From Symsagittifera roscoffensis (taxonomy: Eukaryota; Xenacoelomorpha; Acoela; Convolutidae): DNA of 64,000 nucleotides. The notes beneath the pieces are model-generated. The model was not told the DNA's origin, did not search any database, and saw only the letters and a list, made by a program, of their open reading frames with translations. Shown one piece after another: positions 51,380 to 64,000 of the stretch. The stretch lies in assembly GCF_963678635.1 (NCBI RefSeq), contig NC_087064.1, forward strand, positions 48,779,346-48,843,345. Reading direction: 5' to 3'. A program made the translations under genes and the position numbers. Positions within the stretch are counted from its first letter, which is position 1. Each line of letters opens with the position of its first letter.

Positions 51380-52680
51380 ACGCAGAAGAAATTTTTCCAT
51401 GCTAGATACTATTAATTTTTGAAAAATAGTAGTATTTGATCTTTTTTGAAAAATATTGGGAAAATTTGTGTTGTTGCAGTGCGCTATTCCCCTCGAAATT
51501 TTAAATGGCCCAATGACGGTTTTATAAAAAGTTAAGGGCCGAAAATTCAAGGATATTGCAAAAGATCACCAGAGGCCTGTAAAAACTAGTTTCAGAGAAA
51601 TCAATTTAAAGTTGAAACTCTTTCAGTCGTGATTCCAGCGCGCAATCATTCATTTTTTTGGTAAATTAGCAATCTGAACTTCCTAAACAAATTCACAAAA
51701 AAGGATTTCGCTAAAAAAAACTAATTAATTTTTGAATTCTGTTAATTAGTAGCTATTCATTTGAAAAAGTTTTTTGTTGAAACTTACTTGGGTTATCGGA
51801 ACAAAATTGAGGAGGAACAAAATCCGAGAAAAAACAAATTTTGTCAAAAATTTTGGAAAAAATAGATTAAAATTATTTTTTGAATAAAAATTAAAGCATT
51901 GATTTACTATGATCGATGACTTTTATTTATTTCACAGAAAATCAAAAAAAAATAAAAACTTTCCGAAAAAAATTTCAAATACCAAAGAAAATAATCAACT
52001 CAGACGCTCAATATTATTTCGGTTTCAAATTATTTTTGCAAGTTTTTTTGGCAAATACAGAACACCTCAGTTCGAATTTTTTGAGAGCTTTTGAATAACT
52101 TTAATTTGGAAATGGAATGAAGAACTGTCTTTGGAAATGTTTAAATTAGTGGAACAAGATAGAAAGACAACAATTTAACTATTCAATGTCAACCAACCTT
52201 AAAATTAAAACAAAAATTGCAGTTTTGATTTTTTTTAGTTTTGGCATTAAAAATGAAAGCAAGTTACTTGTTGCTTCAATTTCCGAGTTATTTCAATGCA
52301 TCTAATTTTAAGAAAAAAAATAATTCAAAAAACTCAAAAACTAACAAGGATAGTCGATTGTTGTGCAAGAAGCACAGAAGGTTCTGATCAAATTCACAAA
52401 ACTATGGCATTTTATTTGAAAATTTTCCGAAAATAAATGTTAGTTTTAGCGCGTGGTTTGATTTGAGAACTATACAACCGCGCAGAAATCTTCAAACAAA
52501 CATAATCGACAACATTTTTTTTTTTTCAAAAAAGGAATGACAAAAACAAAATGGAACAAAAAAATTCTCTTTTTTTGCACTAAACCTTTTAAATTAACAG
52601 TTTAAGTAAAAGTAATTTGCATTTAACGTCATTACGCCATCCTTTACTTACTACAAAATGAACAAAAATTAAGAAAGTTA
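51380..52680. repeat. 1.3-kb subrepeat X, copy 1
   Basis: Runs from 'aacgcagaagaaatttttcc' to 'aattaagaaagttaaacca'. Related copies start at 54,260, 55,721, 57,507 (partial), 59,847 and 61,305. No coding capacity is conserved across copies. Confidence 0.8.
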
Positions 52681-53094
52681 AACCAAATTTTTGCAGCGTT
52701 TGACGTTAAATGCAAATTGCAGCGTTTGGGAAAAGTAGAACACAAACAAATAGTGTACAACTATCCAACGCTCTACATCTCTCCAACTGGGGGGCGTGAG
52801 GGGTTGGAGAGATGTAGAGCGTTGGATAGTTGTACACTATTTGTTTGTGTTCTACTTTTCCCAAACGCTGCAATTTGCATTTAACGTCAAACGCTGCAAA
52901 AATTTGGTTTAACTTTCTTAATTTTTGTTCATTTTGTAGTAAGTAAAGGATGGCGTAATGACGTTAAATGCAAAATACTTTTACCTAAACTGTTAATTTA
53001 AAAGGTTTAGTGCAAAAAAAGAGAGTTTTTTTGTTCCATTTTGTTTTTGTCATTCCTTTTTTGAAAAAAAAAATGTTGTCGATTATGTTTGTTT
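52494..53094. repeat. 600-bp near-perfect palindrome
   Basis: Arms 52,494-52,786 and 52,804-53,094 are reverse complements, with very few mismatches, around a 17-nt centre (CTGGGGGGCGTGAGGGG). The centre matches the reverse complement of 49,267-49,283, which shows the palindrome arose by inverting a neighbouring segment. Confidence 0.92.
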
Positions 53095-53200
53095 TGGAAC
53101 CTCCCCTCCCAACCCACAACGCACCCCCCTCACAATCACCCCAACCACGTACCCCATATTCTCATTCTCTTCCTTATTCACCCCTAGCATCTGTTCATCT

Positions 53201-53361
53201 ATCATTACAAGGCCAAACTGTGCACTGGATAGGCGCACAATTTTTTTGTGTCTGTATTTTCCTGGATTCCAGAGACAAATCTTTAAACAGGTTTAAGTTT
53301 TGTCGAAACATTTAAAGAAAACGAAAGGACCAGAGCATAAACAGTTTGGCCTCGTAATGAT
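53201..53361. mobile_element. 161-bp inverted-repeat element, copy 1
   Basis: Intact 161-bp copy with both terminal repeats. The TA element's insertion site reads 'gagcataaacag', a one-base variant. Confidence 0.7.
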
Positions 53362-54259
53362 GCTGGAGGGGGTAACGGTGAGGGTGGGATAGTGTGTGCA
53401 TGGGTGGGGGGACAGTAGAAACTAAAAGTTAAGTCATTTTATCTAAGGCAACACAAGCTGAGCCAAAAGCAACGCTAAATTTTTAAAAATTTCAGAGTAG
53501 TTTAAAAAATATATGGTCATGTGTGATTATAATTGATCCGAATTGAATTTTTCGTTTGATACAACTTCAGGCTATAATCCATTTTCTATTTATCAAAATT
53601 GAATATTTCAACATCATGTATAGACTTACAATAAAAATTTAATATAAATGATTTTTGTCCTTTAAATTCCAGTGCTAAAAATTCAAAAGGCCTAAAATTG
53701 AAACAAATCTAGAAAAAAGGCGAAAAAAATTGAATGTCGAAACAACAGGGGCAGATCAAATGTTTTATATGGAACGTGATTTTTTTTAGGTCGGTCAAAT
53801 TGATTTTCCGAGCACGTTGTTTCAAAAAATTGTTCTTGGGCACTTTTTGAAATGTTTTTACCATGAAAAAAATTAAGTTATTTTTCCCTCCGTTCCTAAA
53901 ACCAGCCCTGAAAAATAAAAGGAACCTAAATATGAGAAAGAAAAAGAACGTTAGATACAAACTTTCAAAGGTTACTAACAGCACGCTTGAATTTTCATAG
54001 TCTTACTGAAAGCACAAAATTTCTTTCGTTGAAATCATGGGCCGCATTTGGCTAGGGTTCTTTCAAAAAATTTAAAAACTTTGCTTGACCACCTTCAACG
54101 CCCGAGTTTTCCCAAGCGACCATAAAGACTATTTTTAGCGGACAAATTTGTCTGTTCCAATCAAAACTAATCATAACTGGCAGATCGGATGCAGTATTTT
54201 TTCGACGCTTTTTTGCTCGTCGGCCAATCCGAAATATCATCAAATTCCTACCAAAAACA

Positions 54260-55566
54260 ACGCAGAAGAAATTTTTCCATGCTAGATACTATAAATTTTT
54301 GAAAAATTTGTATTTGATCTTTTTTGAAAACTACTAGGAAAATTTGTGTGGTTGCAGTGCGCTATTACCCTTGAAATTTTAAATGGCCCAATGACGGTTT
54401 TATAAAAAGTTCAGGGCCAAAAGTTCAAGGATTTTGCAAAAGATCACCAGAGGCCTGTAAAAACTAGTTTGAGCGAAATCAATTTAAAGTTGAAACTCTT
54501 TCAGTCGTGATTCCAGCGCGCATTCATTCATTTTTTTGGTAAATTAGCAATCTGAATTTCTTAAATAAATTCACAAAAAGGATTTCGCTAAAAAAAACTA
54601 ATTAATTTTTGAATTCTGTTAGTTAGTAGCTTTTCATTTGAGAAATTTTTTGTTGAAACTTACTTGGGTTATCGGAACAAAATTAACGAAGAAAAAAATC
54701 CGAGAAAAAATAAATTTTGTCAAAAATTTTGGAAAAAATAGATTAAAATTATTTTCTGAACAAAAATTAAAGCATTGATTTAATATGATCAATGACTTTT
54801 ATTCATTTCACAGAAAATCAAAAAAAATCAAAATTTTCCGCAGAAAATTTCAACTACCAAAGAAATTATTCAACTCAGACGCTCAATATTGTTTCGGTTT
54901 CAAATTATTTTTGCAAGTTATTTTGGCAATTACAGAACACCTAAGTTCGAATTTTTTTTGTTAGCTATCGAATTACTTTAATTTGGAAATGGAATGAAGA
55001 ACTGTCTTTGGAAATGTTTAAATTAGTGGAACAAGATAGAGAGACAACAATTTAACTATTCAATGTCAACCAACCTTAAAATTAAAACAAAAATTGCAGT
55101 TTTGATTTTTTTTTAGTTTTGGCATTAAAAATGAAAACAAGTTAATGGTTGCTTCGTTTTCCGAGTTATTTCAATGCATATAATTTTTAGAAAAAAAAAT
55201 AATTCAAAAAACTCAAAAACTAACAAGGATAGTCGATTGTTGTGCAAGAAGCACAGCAGGTTCTGATCAAATTCATAAAAATATGGCATTTTTTTGAAAA
55301 TTTTCCGCAAACAACTGTTAGTTTTAACGCGTGGTTTAATTTGAGAACTATACAACCGCGCAGAAATCTTCAAACAACCATAATCGACAACATTTTTTTT
55401 TTTTTTTAAAAAAGGAATGACAAAAACAAAATGGAACAAAAAAATTCTCTTTTTTTTTGCACTAAACCTTTTAAGTTAACAGTTTAACTAAAAATAATTT
55501 GCATTTAACGTCATTACGCCATCCTTTATTTACTCGAAAATGAATAAAAATTAAGAAAGTTAAACC
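54260..55566. repeat. 1.3-kb subrepeat X, copy 2
   Basis: Same limits as copy 1. Followed by a truncated tail segment (55,567-55,720). Confidence 0.8.
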
Positions 55567-55720
55567 AGTTTTTGTTAAACTCTGAGACATTTTTTGAAAC
55601 TTTTTAGTGTTGTTCGAATCACGAAAAAAAAATTAATTGGGCATGTCAAACGACCCATTCAGAGAATTATTTGTAGTACATGATTTTTGTGAGAAAAAAA
55701 CACTCCTGACACAATTCGTA

Positions 55721-57014
55721 CAACGCAGAAGAAATTTTTCCATGCTAGATACTATAAATTTTTGAAAAAATCGTATTTGATCTTTTTTGAAAAATACTGG
55801 GAAAATTTGTGTGGTTGCAGTGCGCTATTACCCTCGAAATTTTAAATGGCCCAACGACGGTTTTATAAAAAGTTCAGGGCCAAAAATTCAAGGATTTTGC
55901 AAAAGATCACCAGAGGCCTGTAAAAACTAGTCTCAGAGAAATCAATTTAAAGTTGAAACTCTTTCAGTCGTGATTCCAGCGCGCAATCATTCATTTTTTT
56001 TGGTAAATTAGCAATCTGAATTTCCTGAATAAATTCACAAAAAAGGATTTCGCTAAAAAAACTAATTAATTTTTGAATTCTGTTAATTAGTAGCTATTTA
56101 TTTGAAAAAGTTTTTTGTTGAAACTTACTTGGGTTATCGGAACAAAATTGACGAAGAAAAAATCCGAGAAAAAACAAATTTTGTCAAAAATTTTGGAAAA
56201 AAATAGATGAAAATTATTTTTTGAACAAAAATTAAAGCATTGATTTAATATGTTCGATGACTTTTATTCATTTCACAGAAAATCAAAAAAAAATTTCCGC
56301 TGAAAATTTCAAATACCAAAAAAAATTCAACTCAGACGCTCAATATTATTTCGGTTTCAAATTATTTTTGCAAGTTATTTTGGCAAATACAGAACTCCTA
56401 AGTTCGAATTTTTTGAGAGCTATCGAATTACTTTAATTTGGAAATGGAATGAAGAACTGTCTTTGGAAATGTTTAAATTAGTGAAACAAGATAGAGAGAC
56501 AACAATTTCACTATTCAATGTCAACCAACCTTAAAATTAAAACAAAAATTGTAGTTTTGGTTTTTTAAATTCTGGCATTAAAAATGAAAACAAATTAATT
56601 GTTGCTTCAATTTCCGAGTTATTTCAATGCATCTAATTTTAAGAAAAAAAAATTAATTCAAAAAACTCGAAAACTAACAAGGATAGCCGATTGTTGTGCA
56701 AGAAGAACAGAAGGTTCTGATCAAATTCATTAAAATATGGCATTTTTTTGATAATTTTCCGCAAATAACTGTTCATTTTAGCGCGTGGTTTGATTTGAGA
56801 ATTATACAACCGCGCAGAAATCTTCAAACAACATAATCGACAACATTTTTTTTTCAAAAAAGGAATGACAAAATTAAAATGGAACAAAAAAATTCTCTTT
56901 TTTTGCACTAAACCTTTTAAATTAACAGTTTAAGTAAAAGTAATTTGCTTTTAACGTCATTACGCCATCCTTTACTTACTCGAAAATGAACAAAAATTAA
57001 GAAAGTTAAACCAG
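55721..57014. repeat. 1.3-kb subrepeat X, copy 3
   Basis: Begins 'acaacgcagaagaaattttt' directly after a truncated tail. More diverged from copies 1 and 2 than they are from each other (for example 'ggatagccgattg', 'agaagaacag'). Confidence 0.8.
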
Positions 57015-57506
57015 TTTTTTTTAAACTCTGAGACATTTTTTGAAATTTTTTAATGTTGTTCGAATCACGAAAAAAAAATTAATTGGGCATGTCAAATGAC
57101 CCCTTCTGATGATTACTTGTAGTACATGATTTTTGTGAAAAAAAAACACTCCTGAATTCAAAGTTCTTCCCCATTTTCGATGATCGGAACAATGCATCAT
57201 TTGCAGGTAGGCAAGCTTAAAGTCAGACATAACTTTTAATTTCATTTACGAAAAAGACTATGTGCATTGAATAAACTCATCCGTATATTCAATGCACATA
57301 TTCTTGTTAAATTTTTTTAGGTTTGATTCTTCTGCTTCCATGAATTTGTAAACAGCATAACAATTACAATTTTTCAGAAATTTTCCAAGAATTGAAAAAA
57401 AATTGAGAAAGTGTAAAGCTTATTGATCAAAAAGGGATTCATTAGAAAACATTCTCTTTTTAGTATTTTTCTGTAGTGTTAATTAGGTTACCTTACGTCT
57501 GTAGTT
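57015..57506. repeat. tail segment T, full copy
   Basis: From 'aaactctgagacattttttg' to 'cttacgtctgtagtt'. Repeated at 62,604-63,094, and truncated at 55,567-55,720 and 61,151-61,304. It contains an inverted pair around 57,265-57,300 (TGTGCATTGAATA / TATTCAATGCACA). Confidence 0.8.
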
Positions 57507-58154
57507 GTCAAAAATTTTGGAAAAAATAGATTAAAATTATTTTTTGAATAAAAATTAAAGCATTGATTTACTATGATCGATGACTTTTATTTATTTCACA
57601 GAAAATCAAAAAAAAATAAAAACTTTCCGAAAAAAATTTCAAATACCAAAGAAAATAATCAACTCAGACGCTCAATATTATTTCGGTTTCAAATTATTTT
57701 TGCAAGTTTTTTTGGCAAATACAGAACACCTAAGTTCGAATTTTTTGAGAGCTTTTGAATAACTTTAATTTGGAAATGGAATGAAGAACTGTCTTTGGAA
57801 ATGTTTAAATTAGTGGAACAAGATAGAAAGACAACAATTTAACTATTCAATGTCAACCAACCTTAAAATTAAAACAAAAATTGCAGTTTTGATTTTTTTT
57901 AGTTTTGGCATTAAAAATGAAAGCAAGTTACTTGTTGCTTCAATTTCCGAGTTATTTCAATGCATCTAATTTTAAGAAAAAAAAATAATTCAAAAAACTC
58001 AAAAACTAACAAGGATAGTCGATTGTTGTGCAAGAAGCACAGAAGGTTCTGATCAAATTCACAAAACTATGGCATTTTATTTGAAAATTTTCCGAAAATA
58101 AATGTTAGTTTTAGCGCGTGGTTTGATTTGAGAACTATACAACCGCGCAGAAAT

Positions 58155-58679
58155 CTTCAAACAAACATAATCGACAACATTTTTTTTTTTTTCAAAAAAG
58201 GAATGACAAAAACAAAATGGAACAAAAAAATTCTCTTTTTTTTGCACTAAACCTTTTAAGTTAACAGTTTAACTAAAAATCGTTTGCATTTAACGTCATT
58301 ACGCCATCCTTTATTTACTCAAAAATGAATAAAAATTAAGAAAGTTAAACCAGTTTTTGTTAAACTCTCCAACTGCGGGGCGTGAGGGGTTGGAGAGATG
58401 TAGAGCGTTGGATAGTTGTACACTATTTGTTTGTGTTCTACTTTTCCCAAACGCTGCAATTTGCATTTAACGTCAAACGCTGCAAAAATTTGGTTTAACT
58501 TTCTTGATTTTTTGTTCATTTTGTAGTAAGTAAAGGATGGCGTAATGACGTTAAATGCAAATTACTTTTACTTAAACTGTTAATTTAAAAGGCTTAGTGC
58601 AAAAAAAGAGAGTTTTTTTGTTCCATTTTGTTTTTGTCATTCCTTTTTTGAAAAAAAAAAATGTTGTCGATTATGTTTG
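58155..58679. repeat. collapsed version of the palindrome in copy 2
   Basis: The right arm (58,390-58,679) is intact. The left arm lacks about 95 bp next to the centre and carries X-type sequence instead. The centre reads CTGCGGGGCGTGAGGGG, one base different. Confidence 0.8.
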
Positions 58680-58788
58680 TTTTGGAACCTCCCCTCCCAA
58701 CCCACAACGCACCCCCCTCACAATCACCCCATCCACGTACCCCATATTCTCATTCTTTTCCTTATTCACCCCTAGCATCTGTTCATCT

Positions 58789-58949
58789 ATCATTACAAGG
58801 CCAAACTGTGCACTGGATAGGCGCACAATTTTTTTGTTTCTGTATTTTCCTGGATTCCAGAGACAAATCTTTAAACAGGTTTAAGTTTTGTCGAAACATT
58901 TAAAGAAAACGAAAGGACCAGAGCATACACAGTTTGGCCTCGTAATGAT
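58789..58949. mobile_element. 161-bp inverted-repeat element, copy 2 (empty site)
   Basis: Intact copy with the pre-insertion sequence 'gagcaTAcacag' at 58,921-58,932. It proves the boundaries of the 920-bp element in copy 0. Confidence 0.75.
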
Positions 58950-59846
58950 GCTGGAGGGGGTAACGGTGAGGGTGGGATAGTGTGTGCATGGGTGGGGGGA
59001 CAGTAGAAACTAAAAGTTAAGTCATTTTATCTAAGGCAACACAAGCTGAGCCAAAAGCAACGCTAACTTTTTAAAAATTTCAGAGTAGTTTAAAAAATAT
59101 ATGGTCATGTGTGATTATAATTGATCCGAATTGATTTTTTTGTTTGATACAACTTCAGGCTATAATCCATTTTCTATTTATCAAAATTGAATATTTCAAC
59201 ATCATGTATAGACTTACAATAAAAATTTAATATAAATGATTTTTGTCCTTTAAATTCCAGTGCTAAAAATTCAAAAGGCCTAAATTTGAAACAAATCTAG
59301 AAAAAAGGCGAAAAAAATTGAATGTCTAAGCAACAGGGGCAGATCAAATGTTTTATATGGAACGTGATTTTTTTTAGGTCGGTCAAATTGATTTTCCGAG
59401 CACGTTGTTTCAAAAAATTGTTCTTGGGCACTTTTTGAAATGTTTTTACCATGAAAAAAATTAAGTTATTTTTCCCTCCGTTCCTAAAACCAGCCCTGAA
59501 AAATAAAAGGAACCTAAATATGAGAAAGAAAAAGAACGTTAGATAAAAACTTTCAATGGTTACTAACAGCACGCTTGAATTTTCATAGTCTTACTGAAAG
59601 CACAAAATTTCTTTCGTTGAAATCATGGGCCGCGTTTGGCTAGGGTTCTTTCAAAAAATTTAAAAACTTTGCTTGACCACCTTCAACGCCCGAGTTTTCC
59701 CAAGCGACCATAAAGACTATTTTTAGCGGACAAATTTGTCTGTTCCAATCAAAACTAATCATAACTGGCAGATCGGATGCAGTATTTTTTCGACGCTTTT
59801 TTGCTCGTCGGCCAATCCGAAATATCATCAAATTCCTACCAAAAAC

Positions 59847-61150
59847 AACGCAGAAGAAATTTTTCCATGCTAGATACTATAAATTTTTGAAAAATTTGTA
59901 TTTGATCTTTTTTGAAAAATACTAGGAAAATTTGTGTGGTTGCAGTGCGCTATTACCCTTGAAATTTTAAATGGCCCAATGACGGTTTTATAAAAAGTTC
60001 AGGGCCAAAAACTCAAGGATTTTGCAAAAGATCACCAGAGGCCTGTAAAAACTAGTTTGAGCGAAATCAATTTAAAGTTGAAACTCTTTCAGTCGTGATT
60101 CCAGCGCGCATTCATTCATTTTTTTGGTAAATTAGCAATCTGAATTTCTTAAATAAATTCACAAAAAGGATTTCGCTAAAAAAACTAATTAATTTTTGAA
60201 TTCTGTTAGTTAGTAGCTTTTCATTTGAGAAATTTTTTGTTGAAACTTACTTGGGTTATCGGAACAAAATTAACGAAGAAAAAAATCCGAGAAAAAACAA
60301 ATTTTGTCAAAAATTTTGGAAAAAATAGATTAAAATTATTTTCTGAACAAAAATTAAAGCATTGATTTAATATGATCGATGACTTTTATTCATTTCACAG
60401 AGAATCAAAAAAAATCAAAATTTTCCGCAGAAAATTTCAACTACCAAAGAAAATATTCAACTCAGACGCTCAATATTGTTTCGGTTTCAAATTATTTTTG
60501 CAAGTTATTTTGGCAATTACAGAACACCTAAGTTCGAATTTTTTTTGTTAGCTATCGAATTACTTTAATTTGGAAATGGAATGAAGAACTGTCTTTGGAA
60601 ATGTTTAAATTAGTGGAACAAGATAGAGAGACAACAATTTAACTATTCAATGTCAACCAACCTTAAAATTAAAACAAAAATTGCAGTTTTGATTTTTTTT
60701 TAGTTTTGGCATTAAAAATGAAAACAAGTTAATGGTTGCTTCGTTTTCCGAATTATTTCAATGCATCTAATTTTTAGAGAAAAAAATAATTCAAAAAACT
60801 CAAAAACTAACAAGGATAGTCGATTGTTGTGCAAGAAGCACAGCAGGTTCTGATCAAATTCATAAAAATATGGCATTTTTTTGAAAATTTTCCGCAAACA
60901 ACTGTTAGTTTTAACGCGTGGTTTAATTTGAGAACTATACAACCGCGCAGAAATCTTCAAACAACCATAATCGACAACATTTTTTTTTTTTCAAAAAAGG
61001 AATGACAAAAACAAAATGGAACAAAAAAATTCTCTTTTTTTTGCACTAAACCTTTTAAGTTAACAGTTTAACTAAAAATCGTTTGCATTTAACGTCATTA
61101 CGCCATCCTTTATTTACTCAAAAATGAATAAAAATTAAGAAAGTTAAACC
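59847..61150. repeat. 1.3-kb subrepeat X, copy 5
   Basis: Nearly identical to 54,260-55,566, as expected of the tandem duplication. Confidence 0.8.
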
Positions 61151-61304
61151 AGTTTTTGTTAAACTCTGAGACATTTTTTGAAACTTTTTAGTGTTGTTCG
61201 AATCACGAAAAAAAAATTAATTGGGCATGTCAAACGACCCATTCTGAGAATTATTTGCAGTACATGATTTTTGTGAGAAAAAAACACTCCTGACACAATT
61301 CGTA

Positions 61305-62603
61305 CAATGCACAAGAAATTTTTCCATGCTAGATACTATAAATTTTTGAAAAAATCGTATTTGATCTTTTTTGAAAAATACTGGGAAAATTTGTGTGGTT
61401 GCAGTGCGCTATTACCCTCGAAATTTTAAATGGCCCAACGACGGTTTTATAAAAAGTTCAGGGCCAAAAATTCAAGGATTTTGCAAAAGATCACCAGAGG
61501 CCTGTAAAAACTAGTCTCAGAGAAATCAATTTAAAGTTGAAACTCTTTCAGTCGTGATTCCAGCGCGCAATCATTCATTTTTTTTGGTAAATTAGCAATC
61601 TGAATTTCCTGAATAAATTCACAAAAAAGGATTTCGCTAAAAAAACTAATTAATTTTTGAATTCTGCTAATTAGTAGCTATTTATTTGAAAAATTTTTTT
61701 GTTGAAACTTACTTGGGTTATCGGAACAAAATTGACGAAGAAAAAAATCCGAGAAAAAACAAATTTTGTCAAAAATTTTGGAAAAAAATAGATTAAAATT
61801 ATTTTTTGAACAAAAATTAAAGCATTGATTTAATATGTTCGATGACTTTTATTCATTTCACAGAAAATCAAAAAAAAATTTCCGCTGAAAATTTCAAATA
61901 CCAAAAAAAATTCAACTCAGACGCTCAATATTATTTCGGTTTCAAATTATTTTTGCAAGTTATTTTGGCAAATACAGAACTCCTAAGTTCGAATTTTTTG
62001 AGAGCTATCGAATTACTTTAATTTGGAAATGGAATGAAGAACTGTCTTTGGAAATGTTTAAATTAGTGGAACAAGATAGAGAGACAACAATTTCACTATT
62101 CAATGTCAACCAACCTTAAAATTAAAACAAAAATTGCAGTTTTGGTTTTTTAAATTCTGGCATTAAAAATGAAAACAAATTAATTGTTGCTTCAATTTCC
62201 GAGTTATTTCAATGCATCTAATTTTAAGAAAAAAAAATTAATTCAAAAAACTCGAAAACTAACAAGGATAGCCGATTGTTGTGCAAGAAGAACAGAAGGT
62301 TCTGATCAAATTCATTAAAATATGGCATTTTTTTGATAATTTTCCGCAAATAACTGTTGGTTTTAGCGCGTGGTTGGTTTGATTTGAGAATTATACAACC
62401 GCGCAGAAATCTTCAAACAACATAATCGACAACATTTTTTTTTCAAAAAAGGAATGACAAAATTAAAATGGAACAAAAAAATTCTCTTTTTTTTGCACTA
62501 AACCTTTTAAATTAACAGTTTAAGTAAAAGTAATTTGCCTTTAACGTCATTACGCCATCCTTTACTTACTCGAAAATGAACAAAAATTAAGAAAGTTAAA
62601 CCA
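61305..62603. repeat. 1.3-kb subrepeat X, copy 6
   Basis: Nearly identical to 55,721-57,014. Has a small 'ttggttgg' insertion near 62,370. Confidence 0.8.
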
Positions 62604-63094
62604 GTTTTTTTTAAACTCTGAGACATTTTTTGAAATTTTTTAATGTTGTTCGAATCACGAAAAAAAAATTAATTGGGCATGTCAAATGACCCCTTCTGAT
62701 GATTACTTGTAGTACATGATTTTTGTGAAAAAAAACACTCCTGAATTCAAAGTTCTTCCCCATCTTCGATGATCGGAACAATGCATCATTTGCAGGTAGG
62801 CAAGCTTAAAGTCAGACATAACTTTTAATTTCATTTACGAAAAAGACTATGTGCATTGAATAAACTCATCCGTATATTCAATGCACATATTCTTGTTAAA
62901 TTTTTTTAGGTTTGATTCTTCTGCTTCCATGAATTGGTAAACAGCATAACAATTACAATTTTTCAGAAATTTTCCAAGAATTGAAAAAAATTGAGAAAGT
63001 GTAAAGCTTATTGATCAAAAAGGGATTCATTAGAAAACATTCTCTTTTTAGTATTTTTCTGTAGTGTTAATTAGGTTACCTTACGTCTGTAGTT
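62604..63094. repeat. tail segment T, second full copy
   Basis: Matches 57,015-57,506 to the last shared base 'gtctgtagtt', which marks the right edge of the mosaic block. Confidence 0.8.
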
Positions 63095-64000
63095 TCCACA
63101 AAATAGGTGATCCGGTCTCAATCAATGCCTCACGGAAACAATAGAAGAAAGCAATCCAAAAACTTTACGGTGAAAATTATCCAAAACAAAACACAAAAAG
63201 AAACGAAAGAGCTTATTTGTTTTTTTGATTACTTCGAAACTTGATTGGCTACTGTTTTAAGAAAAATGGATCAAATCGATACTATCAAAGTATTAATGAT
63301 TGTCTTTTTAATGAACAGGGGATGACCATAAGATTTTCCAAAGAGATTATAATTTTTCATCAAATAGCCAAAACTGACTTTTATGTTTGACTCGCTCAAA
63401 CGCAATTACTATAATTAGATTTTTTTCTAGTGTTTTGCCCATCCCTACCAAATTTTCAAATTTTGCTTAATCGAAAAATACTATTTCATGAAATTAAACT
63501 ACAAAACTGATCCAATCAACACTTTTTTACTGCGCCAGGTAACTCTTTTGCACTATTTCTAGACTTTGGTTGCAGGTTTTCTCAATGAAGAGGATGTGAG
63601 TGTTCTTGTGAAATATAAATATTTGATCGTGATTGTCTATTAAGTTTTCAATATTTGGCTATAACATATTTCCATCATTTTAATCGGACATAATTGTTTT
63701 TTATCCATTTTGTCTTCGAAATTTAAGCTTTGGTTGATTTATGTTTATGCAGACGATGCTTCTAAAAATTTTTCAAATTTTTCTTAATAGTCGTCAAATT
63801 AGTTCAAATCAAATAGTTTTTTTTTTCGTTTTTTCACAAGACTCATTTTTTTATTCGCCAAAAATTGAGCACATTAAGATAGATTTTTCATTCATTAGGC
63901 TAAAAAATGTTGTAACCTACCGCTGAAAACTTTTACTTAACCTGAAAGGGTCTCATATGGACCAAAAAGTAGCACGAAATCTCACCTTAAGAGAATTAAC
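63095..64000. other. single-copy AT-rich DNA to the window end
   Basis: No gene or repeat recognised in the window. Confidence 0.5.

Larger units (their letters stand above)
49204..51841. repeat. mosaic block, copy 0 (partial)
   Basis: Collinear with 53,095-54,715 and 58,680-60,300 once the 920-bp insertion at 49,536-50,455 is removed. Includes the C-rich 'cccctcccaacccac' segment, the 161-bp element and the 'gctggagggggtaacgg' segment. Confidence 0.85.
51842..57506. repeat. 5.6-kb tandem duplication, copy 1
   Basis: Starts at 'gtcaaaaattttggaaaaaa' and ends at 'ccttacgtctgtagtt'. It is followed directly by copy 2, with the same order of parts: X piece, palindrome, C-rich segment, 161-bp element, X, X, tail. 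Confidence 0.85.
57507..63094. repeat. 5.6-kb tandem duplication, copy 2
   Basis: Its first 730 bp are nearly identical to 51,842-52,575. Positions 58,236-58,366 instead match the X copy at about 61,040-61,165. The rest follows copy 1. It is a mosaic, consistent with conversion or template switching after duplication. Confidence 0.85.

Noticed and set aside
63560-63600. 20-nt mini-exon flanked by ttgcag and gtgagt
   Set aside because: Splice-like words alone in AT-rich DNA; no adjoining exons found.

Overview
This is a stretch of AT-rich eukaryotic nuclear DNA, almost certainly from an invertebrate animal. It has a rhodopsin-class receptor gene split by a GT-AG intron, an exon of an NHL-repeat gene, long intergenic spaces, many layers of repeats and one 200-N assembly gap. 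The species cannot be fixed from the sequence. Env-carrying Ty3 elements of this general kind are known from larvacean tunicates (Tor elements), so a tunicate is possible, but this is only inference.

Layout. 1-5.4 kb holds no recognisable gene, only worn dispersed repeats. 5.46-13.1 kb is an old, degenerate tandem array of a roughly 3 kb unit, and one of its units carries a sharp 200-bp insertion. 14.1-15.75 kb holds a G-tract repeat and an unusual pair of interleaved inverted repeats. 18,806-37,717 is an 18.9-kb LTR retroelement on the minus strand, with about 99% identical LTRs. Its order is leader ORF, Gag-PR-RT-RNaseH, integrase in a second frame, two tiny double-membrane ORFs, a 378-codon frame with no ATG, an Env-like glycoprotein, and a 597-residue protein of unknown function. 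The 3' cistrons are packed with ATGA, TAAATG and 13-nt stop/start overlaps.

38-43 kb is again repeat-derived. 43.9-45.6 kb encodes most of a seven-helix receptor (plus strand), and 45.96-46.3 kb the last exon of a convergent NHL-repeat gene (minus strand). 46.77-47.33 kb is a dead Ty3-like RT/RNase H relic, and part of its RT has been amplified into four 414-bp tandem copies up to 48.93 kb.

49.2-63.1 kb is a mosaic block. It contains a 5.6-kb tandem duplication plus a third partial copy, six copies of a 1.3-kb subrepeat, a 600-bp near-perfect palindrome, a 161-bp inverted-repeat element, and a 920-bp TA-duplicating element whose empty site is preserved in the neighbouring copy.

The two host genes show no functional link. 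The retroelement is the most promising candidate for something undescribed: an Env-type giant Ty3 element with five 3' reading frames joined by stop/start overlaps, including one with no conventional start codon.
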